Shown here one piece after another: positions 15,316 through 23,804 of a stretch of 64,000 bases of DNA. Made by a program: the position numbers and the translations under genes. Source of the DNA: Bacteroidales bacterium. Its GTDB lineage: Bacteria; Bacteroidota; Bacteroidia; Bacteroidales; CG2-30-32-10. The stretch is taken from NCBI GenBank assembly GCA_035353855.1, contig DAOQAK010000010.1, forward strand, positions 13,111-77,110, written 5' to 3'. Each line of letters starts with the position of its first letter. Within the stretch, counting starts at the first letter, position 1. Below the pieces are notes generated by a model that was not told where the DNA came from, did not search any database, and saw nothing but the letters and a program-made list of their open reading frames with translations.

Positions 15316-16128
15316 ATGGAAATTAAAGAAATTATTGAAAAAGCCTGGGAAAACAGGGAATTGCTCAAAGAGAAAGAAACCATTGCTGCAATTAATAAAG
15401 CTATATTAGAACTTGATTCCGGCAAACAAAGAGTTGCAGAATTCACTCCTGAAGGATGGATTGTGAATACATGGCTGAAAAAGGCAGTATTATTATATTT
15501 CCCCATCCAGGAAATGCAAGTTATCGAAGTAGGTCCATTTGAATTTCACGATAAGATTCCATTAAAAAGAAATTATGCACGCCTTGGTGTCCGCGTGGTT
15601 CCTCATGCCATTGCACGCCACGGCTCGTATATTGCAAAAGGTGTTATCATGATGCCTTCGTATATCAATATTGGCGCCTATGTTGATTCAGGCACTATGG
15701 TTGACACCTGGGCCACAGTAGGTTCATGCGCACAAATCGGGAAAAACGTTCACCTTAGCGGAGGCGTTGGTATTGGCGGTGTTCTGGAACCCGTACAGGC
15801 TGCGCCCGTAATCGTAGAAGACGGTTGCTTTATTGGTTCGCGCTGTATTATTGTTGAAGGTGCACGTATTGAAAAAGAAGCGGTACTCGGAGCTAATGTA
15901 GTTATTACACAATCAACAAAAATTATTGATGTATCAGAAAGCACACCTAAAGAATATAAAGGTTATGTTCCTTCACGCTCTGTTGTCATTCCCGGTTCTT
16001 ACACCAGGAAATTCAATGCCGGTAACTACAATGTGAATTGCGCATTAATCATTGGAAAGCGACAGGAATCAACGGATTTAAAGACATCATTAAATAATGT
16101 GCTGCGCGATTTTGATGTTGCTGTATAA
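15316..16128 (+). CDS. dapD: 2,3,4,5-tetrahydropyridine-2,6-dicarboxylate N-succinyltransferase
   Basis: 270 residues, the normal length. Transfers succinyl from succinyl-CoA in the lysine/diaminopimelate pathway. The N-terminal helical domain is followed by left-handed beta-helix hexapeptide repeats (GVIMMPSYINIGAYVDSGTM, then GSCAQIGKNVHLSGGVGIGG, GCFIGSRCIIVEGARI). It is a single gene between divergent ruvX and the nucleotidase genes. Use of DapD indicates the succinylase branch of diaminopimelate synthesis in this organism. Confidence 0.97.
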   Translation: MEIKEIIEKAWENRELLKEKETIAAINKAILELDSGKQRVAEFTPEGWIVNTWLKKAVLLYFPIQEMQVIEVGPFEFHDKIPLKRNYARLGVRVVPHAIARHGSYIAKGVIMMPSYINIGAYVDSGTMVDTWATVGSCAQIGKNVHLSGGVGIGGVLEPVQAAPVIVEDGCFIGSRCIIVEGARIEKEAVLGANVVITQSTKIIDVSESTPKEYKGYVPSRSVVIPGSYTRKFNAGNYNVNCALIIGKRQESTDLKTSLNNVLRDFDVAV

Positions 16129-16154
16129 AAAAATTTTAACACTTCTCCTTTCTA

Positions 16155-16202
16155 ATACCAATTGTAAAATTTATTGGACTATTACATATATACAATCGGT
16201 AT
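16155..16202. repeat. Intergenic hairpin repeat
   Basis: ataccaattgta (16155-16166) and tacaatcggtat (16191-16202) pair with one mismatch around 24 bases. The flanking cggtata resembles ends of the dispersed repeat at 57696 and 61770, but relatedness is uncertain. Confidence 0.5.
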
Positions 16203-16304
16203 AATTTAGACTGAAAACAAATTTTCAGAATTATAAAAAAAGTATTGCATTATACTTTTCAAAGTATTATTATTGTAACATTAAACAAGCAGCATTTTTT
16301 TCCG

Positions 16305-17075
16305 ATGTATAATAAATTCAAATTTTTAATAGCTATTGTTATTAGTGCAATATTGCTGCTTTCCTGCAAGCATGTAAGCACAATTCAAAAGACCGATACG
16401 AATGTTTATACACTTGACTCTGCATCAGCAAAAACTGATGATACCAGCTTTTTAAGAATAATAAAGCCTTATAAAGAAAATATGGCTGCCGAAATGAATG
16501 CTGTACTTGCTTATACTGATGAAGCAATGATTAAAGATAAACCTGAAGGTCTGTTGAATAATTTTGTTTCAGACCTTATATTTATAAAAGCAAAAGAATA
16601 TTACAAACCCGATGATGGAAAACAAATCGACTTCTGTATTTTAAACAGCGGCGGCTTACGCACAGCTTTTCCGAAAGGAGCAATAACCCGCAGCAAAATT
16701 TTTGAACTTATGCCATTCGACAATAAAGTTGTTGTGGTAACTCTCACTCCTGAAAAAACTTTGCAATTATTTAATTATATTGCAAAAGCAGGCGGTATAC
16801 CAGTTTCAGGATTATCAATGGGTATTAAGGATACCAGTGCTGTTAATGTTTTAATCGACGGAAAAAAATTTGATAATACAAGGTCATATAAAATCGCGAC
16901 ATCAGATTACCTTGCGAATGGCGGAGATAAAATGTATTTTTTCAGTAAACCCGTAAACCTTGAAGACCTTGATATAAAAATCCGCGATGCTATAATTTCA
17001 TACGTTACAGAAGAAAATAAAAAAGGAAATAAATTACATTCCAAACTCGACAAACGAATTTATTATGAAAAGTAA
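16305..17075 (+). CDS. 5'-nucleotidase C-terminal (substrate-binding) domain lipoprotein
   Basis: 256 residues from the ATG of MYNKFKFLIAIVISAILLLSC; an upstream ATG at 16245 would hide the lipoprotein signal. The body matches the C-terminal domain of UshA-type 5'-nucleotidases: NSGGLRTAFPKGAITRSKIF, then MPFDNKVVVVTLT, and SDYLANGGDKMYFF. The metallophosphatase domain is a separate gene that overlaps its end by 11 bases, so the two halves probably assemble in the periplasm to hydrolyse nucleotides. Confidence 0.9.
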   Translation: MYNKFKFLIAIVISAILLLSCKHVSTIQKTDTNVYTLDSASAKTDDTSFLRIIKPYKENMAAEMNAVLAYTDEAMIKDKPEGLLNNFVSDLIFIKAKEYYKPDDGKQIDFCILNSGGLRTAFPKGAITRSKIFELMPFDNKVVVVTLTPEKTLQLFNYIAKAGGIPVSGLSMGIKDTSAVNVLIDGKKFDNTRSYKIATSDYLANGGDKMYFFSKPVNLEDLDIKIRDAIISYVTEENKKGNKLHSKLDKRIYYEK

Positions 17076-18003
17076 CCGGCGTGATTTTTTTAAGACCATC
17101 ATTGCAGGAGGCGCTTTTATTGGTGTTTCAAGCAATCCGCTTTTTGCTTTATCAGAAAAAAAAGAATACACAAAAATCACGTTGCTTCATACTAACGACA
17201 CGCACAGCCACATTGAACCTTTTCCCGCGAACGATACAAAATTCCCAGGAATGGGTGGCTATGCAAGGCGTTCAACGATTATAAAAAAAATCAGGGACGA
17301 AGAAAAAAACATTTTACTTTTCGACGCAGGAGATATTTTTCAGGGCACACCTTATTATAATATGTATGGTGGTGAACTCGAATTAAAACTTATGAGCCTT
17401 ATGGGTTACGATGCCGCAACCCTTGGCAACCACGAATTCGACAACGGACTGAAAGGTATTGACAGCAACCTTCATAATGCAACTTTTCCATTTATCAATT
17501 CAAATTACGATTTTTCAAAAACTTTACTTGCCGGAAAAATTTCAGAATATAAAATCTTTGAAAAAGATGGAATTAAAATAGGTGTATTTGGATTGGGAAC
17601 AGAACTCGCAGGTTTGGTTGACAAAAAAAATTATGCCGAAACCATTTATAACAACCCATTTGAAAAAGCTGCATATTACGCACATTTGCTAAAAAAAGAA
17701 AAAAATTGCGATCTCGTGGTATGCTTGTCACACCTGGGATACGACGATGAAGATAATACCGGGTTCTGTGATATGGAGCTTGCAAAGCAATCGAAAAATA
17801 TTGATGTGATTATTGGAGGGCACACGCATACTTTTATTGATAAACCATATAAATTTTTTAATACCGATAAAAAAGAAGTTTATATTTGTCAGGTTGGATG
17901 GGGTGGAGTTAAATTAGGACGTATTGATTTTTATATTAATAAACAAGCAAAAACAAAATTTGTCGAAGCTTATACAATAAAAATTTTTAATAATCAAGGG
18001 TAA
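17065..18003 (+). CDS. 5'-nucleotidase metallophosphatase domain, Tat-exported
   Basis: 312 residues. The N-terminus has a twin-arginine signal (SNRRDFFKTIIAGGAFIG). Metallophosphatase motifs appear in order: HTNDTHSHIE, DAGDIFQG, GNHEFDNG, SHLGYDDE and GGHTHTF, which supply the two-metal site. The C-terminal nucleotidase domain is missing here and is encoded by the preceding gene (11-base overlap). Tat export fits cofactor loading in the cytoplasm. Together they form a split UshA-like enzyme, an arrangement I associate with Bacteroidetes. Confidence 0.93.
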   Translation: MKSNRRDFFKTIIAGGAFIGVSSNPLFALSEKKEYTKITLLHTNDTHSHIEPFPANDTKFPGMGGYARRSTIIKKIRDEEKNILLFDAGDIFQGTPYYNMYGGELELKLMSLMGYDAATLGNHEFDNGLKGIDSNLHNATFPFINSNYDFSKTLLAGKISEYKIFEKDGIKIGVFGLGTELAGLVDKKNYAETIYNNPFEKAAYYAHLLKKEKNCDLVVCLSHLGYDDEDNTGFCDMELAKQSKNIDVIIGGHTHTFIDKPYKFFNTDKKEVYICQVGWGGVKLGRIDFYINKQAKTKFVEAYTIKIFNNQG

Positions 18004-18175
18004 AAAAATTTTTTTTTAAACTTTTTTTTTGGAATATTTGTTAACTCTTTGAAAAATTACAAAATACTTGAATTTACAAGGTTTTCAAAGAAAAGCAACG
18101 ACAGAAAACATATAGAATAAACTTATATAATTCGATAATAGGTTTTTAGTTATAATATAGAAACAATTTTAGTTA

Positions 18176-19615
18176 ATGGAAAAAAGTTACGAAAAAGTTT
18201 GGGAAAATTGTTTAAAGATTATAAAGGATAACATCGGTGTCCAGGCTTTTAAAACTTGGTTTGAACCTATTAAGCCTGTAAAGTTAGAAGGTAATGTCCT
18301 TACAATTCAAGTCCCCAGCCAGTTTTTCTACGAATGGCTTGAGGAAAATTACATTACCATACTTAAATCCACAATTAAAAAAGAATTAGGAAATGATGGT
18401 CGCCTGGAATACAGCATCATCATGGAAAACACGCTCAACAGCGCCAGTCCTTACACTATTAAAGTTCCTACCTCCAACAAAAGGGCTATTAAAAATCCTG
18501 CTATATCCATGCCTTTCGATATCAACAGAGGCACCAGCAGTTCCATTCCAAATCCTTTTATAATTCCGGGCTTACAGAAAATCAATGTTCAATCACAACT
18601 GGTCGACAGTTATTCTTTTGATAATTTTATTGAAGGCGATTGCAATCGTCTTGCACGTTCTGCCGGATATGCAGTAGCCAGCAATCCCGGCAAAACCGCA
18701 TTCAATCCTTTGTTTATATACAGTTCTATTGGTTTAGGAAAAACACACCTTGCTCATGCCATTGGTATACAGGTTAAAAATTTATTCCCTGAAAAAACCG
18801 TACTGTATATTTCAACTGAACAATTCTACCAACAGTTTGTTGATTCTGTAAAAAACAACAGCCAGAATGACTTTGTACATTTTTACCAGATGATGGATGT
18901 GTTGATTATCGACGATATTCAATTCCTGTCAGGTAAAGAAAAAACTCAGGATGTATTTTTCCACATCTTCAATCACCTTCACCAGAACGGAAAACAAATT
19001 GTAATCACTTCCGATAAACCACCAATTGAAATGACGGGAACTGAACAACGTTTGCTTTCCCGCTTCAAATGGGGGCTTTCAGCTGATTTACAACCACCCG
19101 ACCTTGAAACAAGAATTGCAATTCTTGAGAAGAAATTATATAACGATGGCGTAGAAATGCCTAAAGAAGTTATTGAATATCTTGCATACAGCATTACTAC
19201 TACCATTCGTGAACTTGAAGGTGCACTCATATCATTGCTTGCCCAATCATCGCTGAATAAAAAAGCGATCACGCTTGACCTGGCAAAACAAATGATTGAT
19301 AAGTTTGTGAAGAATACCGTTCGTGAAATTTCTATCGATTATATTCAGAAAGTTATTTGCGATTACTTCAACATTCCTATGGATGCCATCAATTCAAAAA
19401 CCCGCAAACGCGAGATTGTTCAGGCACGCCAGTTGGCAATGTTCTTCTCAAAGAAAATGACAAAAGCTTCGCTTGCTTCCATTGGTTTACACTGCGGAAA
19501 TAAAGACCACGCAACAGTTCTGCATGCTTGCCGCACAGTGAACAACCTAATTGACACCGACAAGCAATTCAAAGCTTACGTTGACGAATTGGAAAGGAAA
19601 ATAAAACTTCAATAA
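18176..19615 (+). CDS. dnaA: Chromosomal replication initiator DnaA
   Basis: 479 residues. Domain I at 1-85 (WENCLKIIKDNIG, AFKTWFEPIKP), a linker, then the AAA+ domain with Walker A GLGKTHLAHAIG (the usual GG before it is SSI here), Walker B VLIIDDIQFL and sensor ITSDKPP. Domain IV has the DNA-binding signature NKDHATVLHACRTV. Its leader (18004-18175) is very AT-rich, but I found no cluster of TTATCCACA boxes, so no origin is called. A terminator follows at 19623-19649. Confidence 0.98.
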   Translation: MEKSYEKVWENCLKIIKDNIGVQAFKTWFEPIKPVKLEGNVLTIQVPSQFFYEWLEENYITILKSTIKKELGNDGRLEYSIIMENTLNSASPYTIKVPTSNKRAIKNPAISMPFDINRGTSSSIPNPFIIPGLQKINVQSQLVDSYSFDNFIEGDCNRLARSAGYAVASNPGKTAFNPLFIYSSIGLGKTHLAHAIGIQVKNLFPEKTVLYISTEQFYQQFVDSVKNNSQNDFVHFYQMMDVLIIDDIQFLSGKEKTQDVFFHIFNHLHQNGKQIVITSDKPPIEMTGTEQRLLSRFKWGLSADLQPPDLETRIAILEKKLYNDGVEMPKEVIEYLAYSITTTIRELEGALISLLAQSSLNKKAITLDLAKQMIDKFVKNTVREISIDYIQKVICDYFNIPMDAINSKTRKREIVQARQLAMFFSKKMTKASLASIGLHCGNKDHATVLHACRTVNNLIDTDKQFKAYVDELERKIKLQ

Positions 19616-19622
19616 AAAATTA

Positions 19623-19649
19623 AGCCGGTTGACATCAACCGGTTTTTTT
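19623..19649 (+). terminator. dnaA terminator
   Basis: ccggttg (19625-19631) and caaccgg (19636-19642) form a tight stem with a four-base loop, followed by seven T. Confidence 0.88.
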
Positions 19650-19663
19650 ATATTAAATAAATT

Positions 19664-20374
19664 ATGACAAGCAAAGGAACATTATTTCTCATCCCTTCCG
19701 TAATAGCCGAAAATACAGCTAATGCAGCCTTGCCACCGGAAAATTTACACATCATCAATTCGCTTGAACATTTTATTGTTGAAGAAGAACGCACAGCTCG
19801 TCGTTTTCTGAAAAGCATCGGTTACAACAAACCTATCGATCAAATAAAATTTCATTTACTGAACGAACACACATCATCCGATGATTTTTTGGAGTTGCTA
19901 AAACCCTTGATTGACGGAACAAATATGGGATTGCTTTCAGAAGCAGGATGTCCGTGTATTGCCGACCCGGGCTCAGCTATTGTTTCCATCTGTCACAGCT
20001 ACGATATAAAAACAAAACCTTTAATCGGACCTTCTTCTATCCTACTCGCCATGATGGCTTCCGGAATGAACGGACAAAATTTCGCATTCAACGGGTACTT
20101 TCCAGTTGATAAACATTCACGTTCAAAAAAAATAAAAGAGTTTGAAATAAAAGCGCGCCGCGAAAATCAGGCACAAATTTTTATTGAAGCGCCTTACCGC
20201 AATATGCAATTGCTGAACGATATTTTAAAAATATGTTCACCCGAAACACTTTTATGCATTGCCACAGAAATCACGTCTGACAAGGAATACATAAAAACGA
20301 AAACCATCAGCGAGTGGAAAAACAAACTTCCTGAAATAAATAAGAAGACTACGATTTTTATTATTGGGAATTAA
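19664..20374 (+). CDS. RsmI-like SAM-dependent methyltransferase (tetrapyrrole methylase fold)
   Basis: 236 residues. Motifs of the RsmI group: GTLFLIPSVI at the N-terminus, EEERTARRFL, GLLSEAGCPCIADPGSAIV and PLIGPSSILLAMMASG, then APYRNMQLLNDI. RsmI 2'-O-methylates C1402 of 16S rRNA. The protein is shorter and the start differs from the typical GxLYVVGTPIGN, so it may be the diverged second RsmI-like protein of Bacteroidetes rather than RsmI itself. Gene order after dnaA gives no functional hint. Confidence 0.85.
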   Translation: MTSKGTLFLIPSVIAENTANAALPPENLHIINSLEHFIVEEERTARRFLKSIGYNKPIDQIKFHLLNEHTSSDDFLELLKPLIDGTNMGLLSEAGCPCIADPGSAIVSICHSYDIKTKPLIGPSSILLAMMASGMNGQNFAFNGYFPVDKHSRSKKIKEFEIKARRENQAQIFIEAPYRNMQLLNDILKICSPETLLCIATEITSDKEYIKTKTISEWKNKLPEINKKTTIFIIGN

Positions 20375-20400
20375 AAAAGCACTCGTCAGGAGACGAGCGC
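20373..20400 (-). terminator. Terminator of the exported deformylase gene
   Basis: ctcgtc (20382-20387) pairs with gacgag (20392-20397), extended by gc pairs; on the minus strand the stem runs into six T. It overlaps the stop of the convergent methyltransferase gene. Confidence 0.65.
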
Positions 20401-20429
20401 GAACACCATATAATGCAACATAAATATTT

Positions 20430-21134
20430 TCACATCTTAAACAACTCCACTGCATTAATTTCCGCTACACGTGAAAGTTTGCCCTTAGGTTCTTTATTCA
20501 ACCTGTCGATAAATAAAATTCCGTTCAAATGATCGATCTCGTGCTGGAAAATAATTGCAGTAAAATTCGAACCGCCATACCCTTCAATCAATTCTTCATG
20601 ATGCGAACCATCAAGTAAATCGTATTCAACAACAACAGCCGAATAACGATGACTGTTACCATTTACACCTGGAATAGAAAGACAGCCATCGCCTGTAAAT
20701 AAAACTGCTTTATTAGAGTAAAGAACAATTTTGGGATTCAGATAATATTCAAATGGCTTTCCAACTTTATCAAGACGCTGCAACCAGATAATATCCCTGT
20801 TAATGCCAACCTGCGGGGCAGCAATACCAACGCCGCCACCCGAAGCCATAAGTGTATAATACATTCTTCTTACAATGCGATATAATACCGAATCGCTTGC
20901 ATCAACACGCACTTCACGGCTTTGCTTTCGCAGGATCAATGAGTCATCGTAAATGCTTGTGATAAGAATTCTCATTATATCATTAGTGTCGCCTTTTAAA
21001 ATGGCATCTTTCTCTGCCTGGGTATAAGCAAGCGAATCGACAACTTCGACATCATGAAATGCAATGTCCTTCTTACCATAATAATTTGTAACACCTATCA
21101 GTAAAAACGGCAAAATATAAAACAGGTTCTTCAT
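20430..21134 (-). CDS. Peptide deformylase-like protein with N-terminal export signal
   Basis: 234 residues. The C-terminal 150 carry deformylase motifs: GVGIAAPQVG (101-110), DGCLS with Cys151, and QHEIDH with His198, Glu199 and His202, so the metal site is intact; the usual EGCLS is DGCLS. The first 20 residues (MKNLFYILPFLLIGVTNYYG) form a signal peptide or anchor, followed by an extra 60-residue segment rich in Asp. This points to a periplasmic or membrane-anchored enzyme, unusual for a deformylase. The substrate is unknown. Confidence 0.88.
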   Translation of the reverse strand: MKNLFYILPFLLIGVTNYYGKKDIAFHDVEVVDSLAYTQAEKDAILKGDTNDIMRILITSIYDDSLILRKQSREVRVDASDSVLYRIVRRMYYTLMASGGGVGIAAPQVGINRDIIWLQRLDKVGKPFEYYLNPKIVLYSNKAVLFTGDGCLSIPGVNGNSHRYSAVVVEYDLLDGSHHEELIEGYGGSNFTAIIFQHEIDHLNGILFIDRLNKEPKGKLSRVAEINAVELFKM

Positions 21135-21222
21135 TTTATATAATAAGAATTAAATTGTAAATTTGTAATGAATAGAAATTTTATTACAACGAATATATAA
21201 AATAATTTCATAATAAAATAAT

Positions 21223-21636
21223 ATGCCACACCGTATAGAATGCCGCTGGCTCGAAGATATGTCTTTTGAGGCGGAAGTAAACGAACATATTTTTATAATG
21301 GATGCCGACGAATCAAACGGAGGTCATAATAAAGGACCGCGTCCGAAACCATTAACACTGGCTTCGCTTGCAGGATGCACGGGAATGGATGTAATTTCCA
21401 TTCTAAAAAAAATGCACATCGAACCGGAATATTTCAACATTATCGTTGAAGGCAACCTCACCGAAGAACATCCTAAATATTACAACAAGATTAAATTGAT
21501 TTACGAAATCAAGGGAGCTAAAGTTGAACTGGAAAAAGTAGAAAAAGCCATTATTCTTTCGCAGGAAAAATATTGTGGCGTTAGCGCTTTATTAAATAAA
21601 GGAGCTGAAATAGAATACGAAATAAGGATGCTTTAA
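21223..21636 (+). CDS. OsmC family protein
   Basis: 137 residues, typical for OsmC/Ohr-like proteins. GGHNKGPRPKPLTLASLAGC contains the family's first redox-active Cys (AGCTGMD); a second Cys follows in ILSQEKYCGVSALL, matching the OsmC pattern of two conserved cysteines used in peroxide reduction. Start MPHRIECRWLEDM. Convergent with the Nudix gene, whose stop overlaps by four bases. TAAATTTG at 21158-21165 could be its -7 box. Confidence 0.93.
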   Translation: MPHRIECRWLEDMSFEAEVNEHIFIMDADESNGGHNKGPRPKPLTLASLAGCTGMDVISILKKMHIEPEYFNIIVEGNLTEEHPKYYNKIKLIYEIKGAKVELEKVEKAIILSQEKYCGVSALLNKGAEIEYEIRML

Positions 21637-22307
21637 TTTACTACTGCTTTCAGTATTTCTTTGAACTCGGAAATGATCATTGCGGTAGCGCCCCAAACCA
21701 CTTTATCCTTGATATCAAAATAAGGAGCCTTAAATGATATTATCTTCATAACCTTCATTCTTTTTTCTTTTCTTATCGCCGGGTCAAGTAAGGTCATGAT
21801 ATCATATTCTATTAATTCATCAACTTCATAGGGAGAAGGGAAAAAATCGGGTCTTTTAGAAACATATCCTACCGTTGGATAAATAACAAAATTACTTGGA
21901 GGAATATATAATCGTGTCAGGGTTCCCATAACATGAATATCATCTCTGTTAACACCTATTTCTTCTTCTGTTTCTCTTAAAGCAGTTTGAATAATATCTG
22001 CATCTTCCGATTCTCTTTTACCACCGGGTAATGACATTTGTCCGGGATGTTTGCTTTTAAATTTCGGGCGTTGCATAAGCACAGAATAAATAGAATTTTC
22101 ATAAGGATACAGCAGAATTAACACACCACTATGCTTGGTATTGCAATTTTCAGCAAGTAACATGAATTCTTTAACTCGGATATCGGAGCCCATTAAAAGC
22201 TGAGCACTTTCGCCGGGCAAGGGTTGTTTAAGTTTTTCTTCAAGTTTTAAAATCAGGCTTTCCAAATTATTTTTATTTATGCAATTATATATACTCGTTC
22301 TTATCAA
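21633..22307 (-). CDS. Nudix hydrolase, CoA pyrophosphatase type
   Basis: About 210-224 residues. Nudix box LPGGKRESEDADIIQTALRE followed by TEEEIGV, preceded by HPGQMS, as in YeaB/NudL-like CoA pyrophosphatases, which cleave CoA to phosphopantetheine and 3',5'-ADP. The start is uncertain: the first possible codon (TTG at 22305-22307) lies inside a dispersed repeat, and another TTG at 22265 leaves the family domain intact. Confidence 0.88.
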   Translation of the reverse strand: MIRTSIYNCINKNNLESLILKLEEKLKQPLPGESAQLLMGSDIRVKEFMLLAENCNTKHSGVLILLYPYENSIYSVLMQRPKFKSKHPGQMSLPGGKRESEDADIIQTALRETEEEIGVNRDDIHVMGTLTRLYIPPSNFVIYPTVGYVSKRPDFFPSPYEVDELIEYDIMTLLDPAIRKEKRMKVMKIISFKAPYFDIKDKVVWGATAMIISEFKEILKAVVN

Positions 22308-22401
22308 GAATGCAAAAGCAAATTTGATTAGAACGTGTTATGCCGATTTATCCCGACTTGTCGCGGATAGGAAATTTCACAAATCATTTCTGTATCGGTA
22401 T
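22289..22401. repeat. Dispersed two-hairpin repeat, family A, diverged copy
   Basis: Starts atatactcgttcttatca and contains tgcaaaagcaaa and agaacg, in the same order as the copies at 57696-57804 and 61770-61868, and ends in a cggtata motif. It is more diverged than those two. The Nudix start region overlaps it. Confidence 0.6.
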
Positions 22402-22685
22402 AAATGAATTTTTTAATATCTGTTCACATACAAAATTAAAACTTATGCTTGTAATTTTAATATCTAAAATACATTTTTATGATACGATTTATTAACTATT
22501 AAATATAACATCGATAAAAGAAATAATCCTCTCTTTATTTTTATATATCAGGCACTTAAGCAATTTTGTTAATAAATGTTAAAATTCTTTTGGTATTGCA
22601 TTGCTGATTTTAAAAAAAAGATATTAATTTTGCCAAAGATTTAAAAAAAAATTTTATTTAAATTAATAACCAAAAACAAAAAATT
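22308..22685. other. Intergenic region with repeat end and promoter
   Basis: No gene is visible in these 378 bases. The first part is the family A repeat; the rest is very AT-rich and ends in the promoter of the following lipoprotein gene. Confidence 0.6.
22601..22632 (+). promoter_or_regulatory. Bacteroidetes-type promoter of the lipoprotein gene
   Basis: TTG at 22601-22603, a 21-base spacer and -7 box TAATTTTG at 22625-22632 match the TTTG/TAnnTTTG consensus. The ATG is at 22686, giving a leader of about 45 bases. Confidence 0.5.
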
Positions 22686-23111
22686 ATGAAAAATTTGATG
22701 AAATTAGCGCTTGTTGCATTAGTGGTTGTTGCTCTCAATGCATGCAAAAGTTCAGATACTCCAGATAAAGTAGCTGAAAAGTTTTTATCAGCACTTAACA
22801 AAGGTGATACGACTGAAGCTAAAAACTTAGCAACAGAAGATTCTTATGCTTTTATCAGGTTTTACGGTGGTATGGCTCAATTAGGCGGTGGCGCTAAAGA
22901 AGTTAAAATCGAGAATATGAAATGTACTGAAGATGGCGACAAAGCTAAATGTGACTATACTGAAAACGGCGAAGCTAAACAGATTGACCTTCTTAAAAAA
23001 GATGGCAAATGGATGGTTAACATGAAAAAAGAATCTCCAAATTTAGATATGACCGAACCACAACCGGAAGCTGAAGGTGATTCTACACAAGCTGAAGCAC
23101 CAAAAGAATAA
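22686..23111 (+). CDS. DUF4878-like lipoprotein
   Basis: 141 residues. Lipoprotein signal MKNLMKLALVALVVVALNAC with lipobox Cys at 20. The mature part has the NTF2-like DUF4878 pattern: PDKVAEKFLSALNKGDTTEA, a central beta region and LLKKDGKWMVNM. The acidic, Gln/Glu-rich tail is low in complexity. Function of the family is unknown. It has its own promoter; the peptidase-like gene follows after 21 bases and may be co-transcribed. Confidence 0.85.
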   Translation: MKNLMKLALVALVVVALNACKSSDTPDKVAEKFLSALNKGDTTEAKNLATEDSYAFIRFYGGMAQLGGGAKEVKIENMKCTEDGDKAKCDYTENGEAKQIDLLKKDGKWMVNMKKESPNLDMTEPQPEAEGDSTQAEAPKE

Positions 23112-23132
23112 CATTGTTTATTTTACAGTACA

Positions 23133-23804
23133 TTGAAAAAAAATATCATAATTGTTTTCTCTGTTCTGTTCATTATAATAATTTTAATTTATTTGTTCCT
23201 GCGTCTCTACGATTATCGTAGCGAGCAGGAACAAATAGTTTCTAAGTATACCCTTTCCGAAAAAGAAATCTCTTTACTTAAAGAAGGCGACATCATATTA
23301 AGGCATGGTTACGGTTTTGTAAGCGACATGATTGTTGAAACCATGAACGACAGTATTGGTCTTTCGCACTGTGCAATTCTTACAAAAGACAAAAAAGGAA
23401 AATGGATGATCGTTCATTCTGTTTCTTCTACTCTTACTGATATTGACGGGGTACAATCTCAGTTCCTCTCCCCTTTTATTAACGACAGTAAAAAAAATTC
23501 AGTAGTTGTCGTTCGTTTTAAAAATGCTAAAAATGATTCAGCTCTTGCCTGTATTGGTAAAAGGGCAAAATATTATTTAAAGAAACAAATCCCTTTCGAC
23601 GAATCCTTTAACATGAAAGATTCAACAGAGTTATTTTGTTCAGAGTTTATATGGAAAGTATTTCAAGACGAATTCAAAACCGACATCTTTGAATCAAAAG
23701 ATAAAAAAGAGCATTACGATTACATGAAATTCGATTGTTTCTTAGATACTACAAATTTTGAAATTATCATTGATCATAGAACACGTCTGCCTAAAAAAAA
23801 TTAA
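23133..23804 (+). CDS. YiiX/YebB-like permuted NlpC/P60 (papain-fold) hydrolase
   Basis: 223 residues starting from TTG. An N-terminal membrane helix (about 3-23) is followed by LKEGDIILRHG, catalytic His in GLSHCAIL and catalytic Cys in ELFCSEFIWKVF: the permuted order (His before Cys) of the YiiX/YaeF group. These enzymes are thought to cleave peptide or amide bonds at the envelope. The membrane anchor places it in the periplasm. Its end overlaps the convergent photolyase gene by four bases. Confidence 0.88.
   Translation: MKKNIIIVFSVLFIIIILIYLFLRLYDYRSEQEQIVSKYTLSEKEISLLKEGDIILRHGYGFVSDMIVETMNDSIGLSHCAILTKDKKGKWMIVHSVSSTLTDIDGVQSQFLSPFINDSKKNSVVVVRFKNAKNDSALACIGKRAKYYLKKQIPFDESFNMKDSTELFCSEFIWKVFQDEFKTDIFESKDKKEHYDYMKFDCFLDTTNFEIIIDHRTRLPKKN

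Noticed and set aside
18004..18175. Possible replication origin in the AT-rich leader of dnaA
   Set aside because: No cluster of TTATCCACA-like DnaA boxes was found, only AT-richness; dnaA is often not adjacent to the origin in Bacteroidetes.
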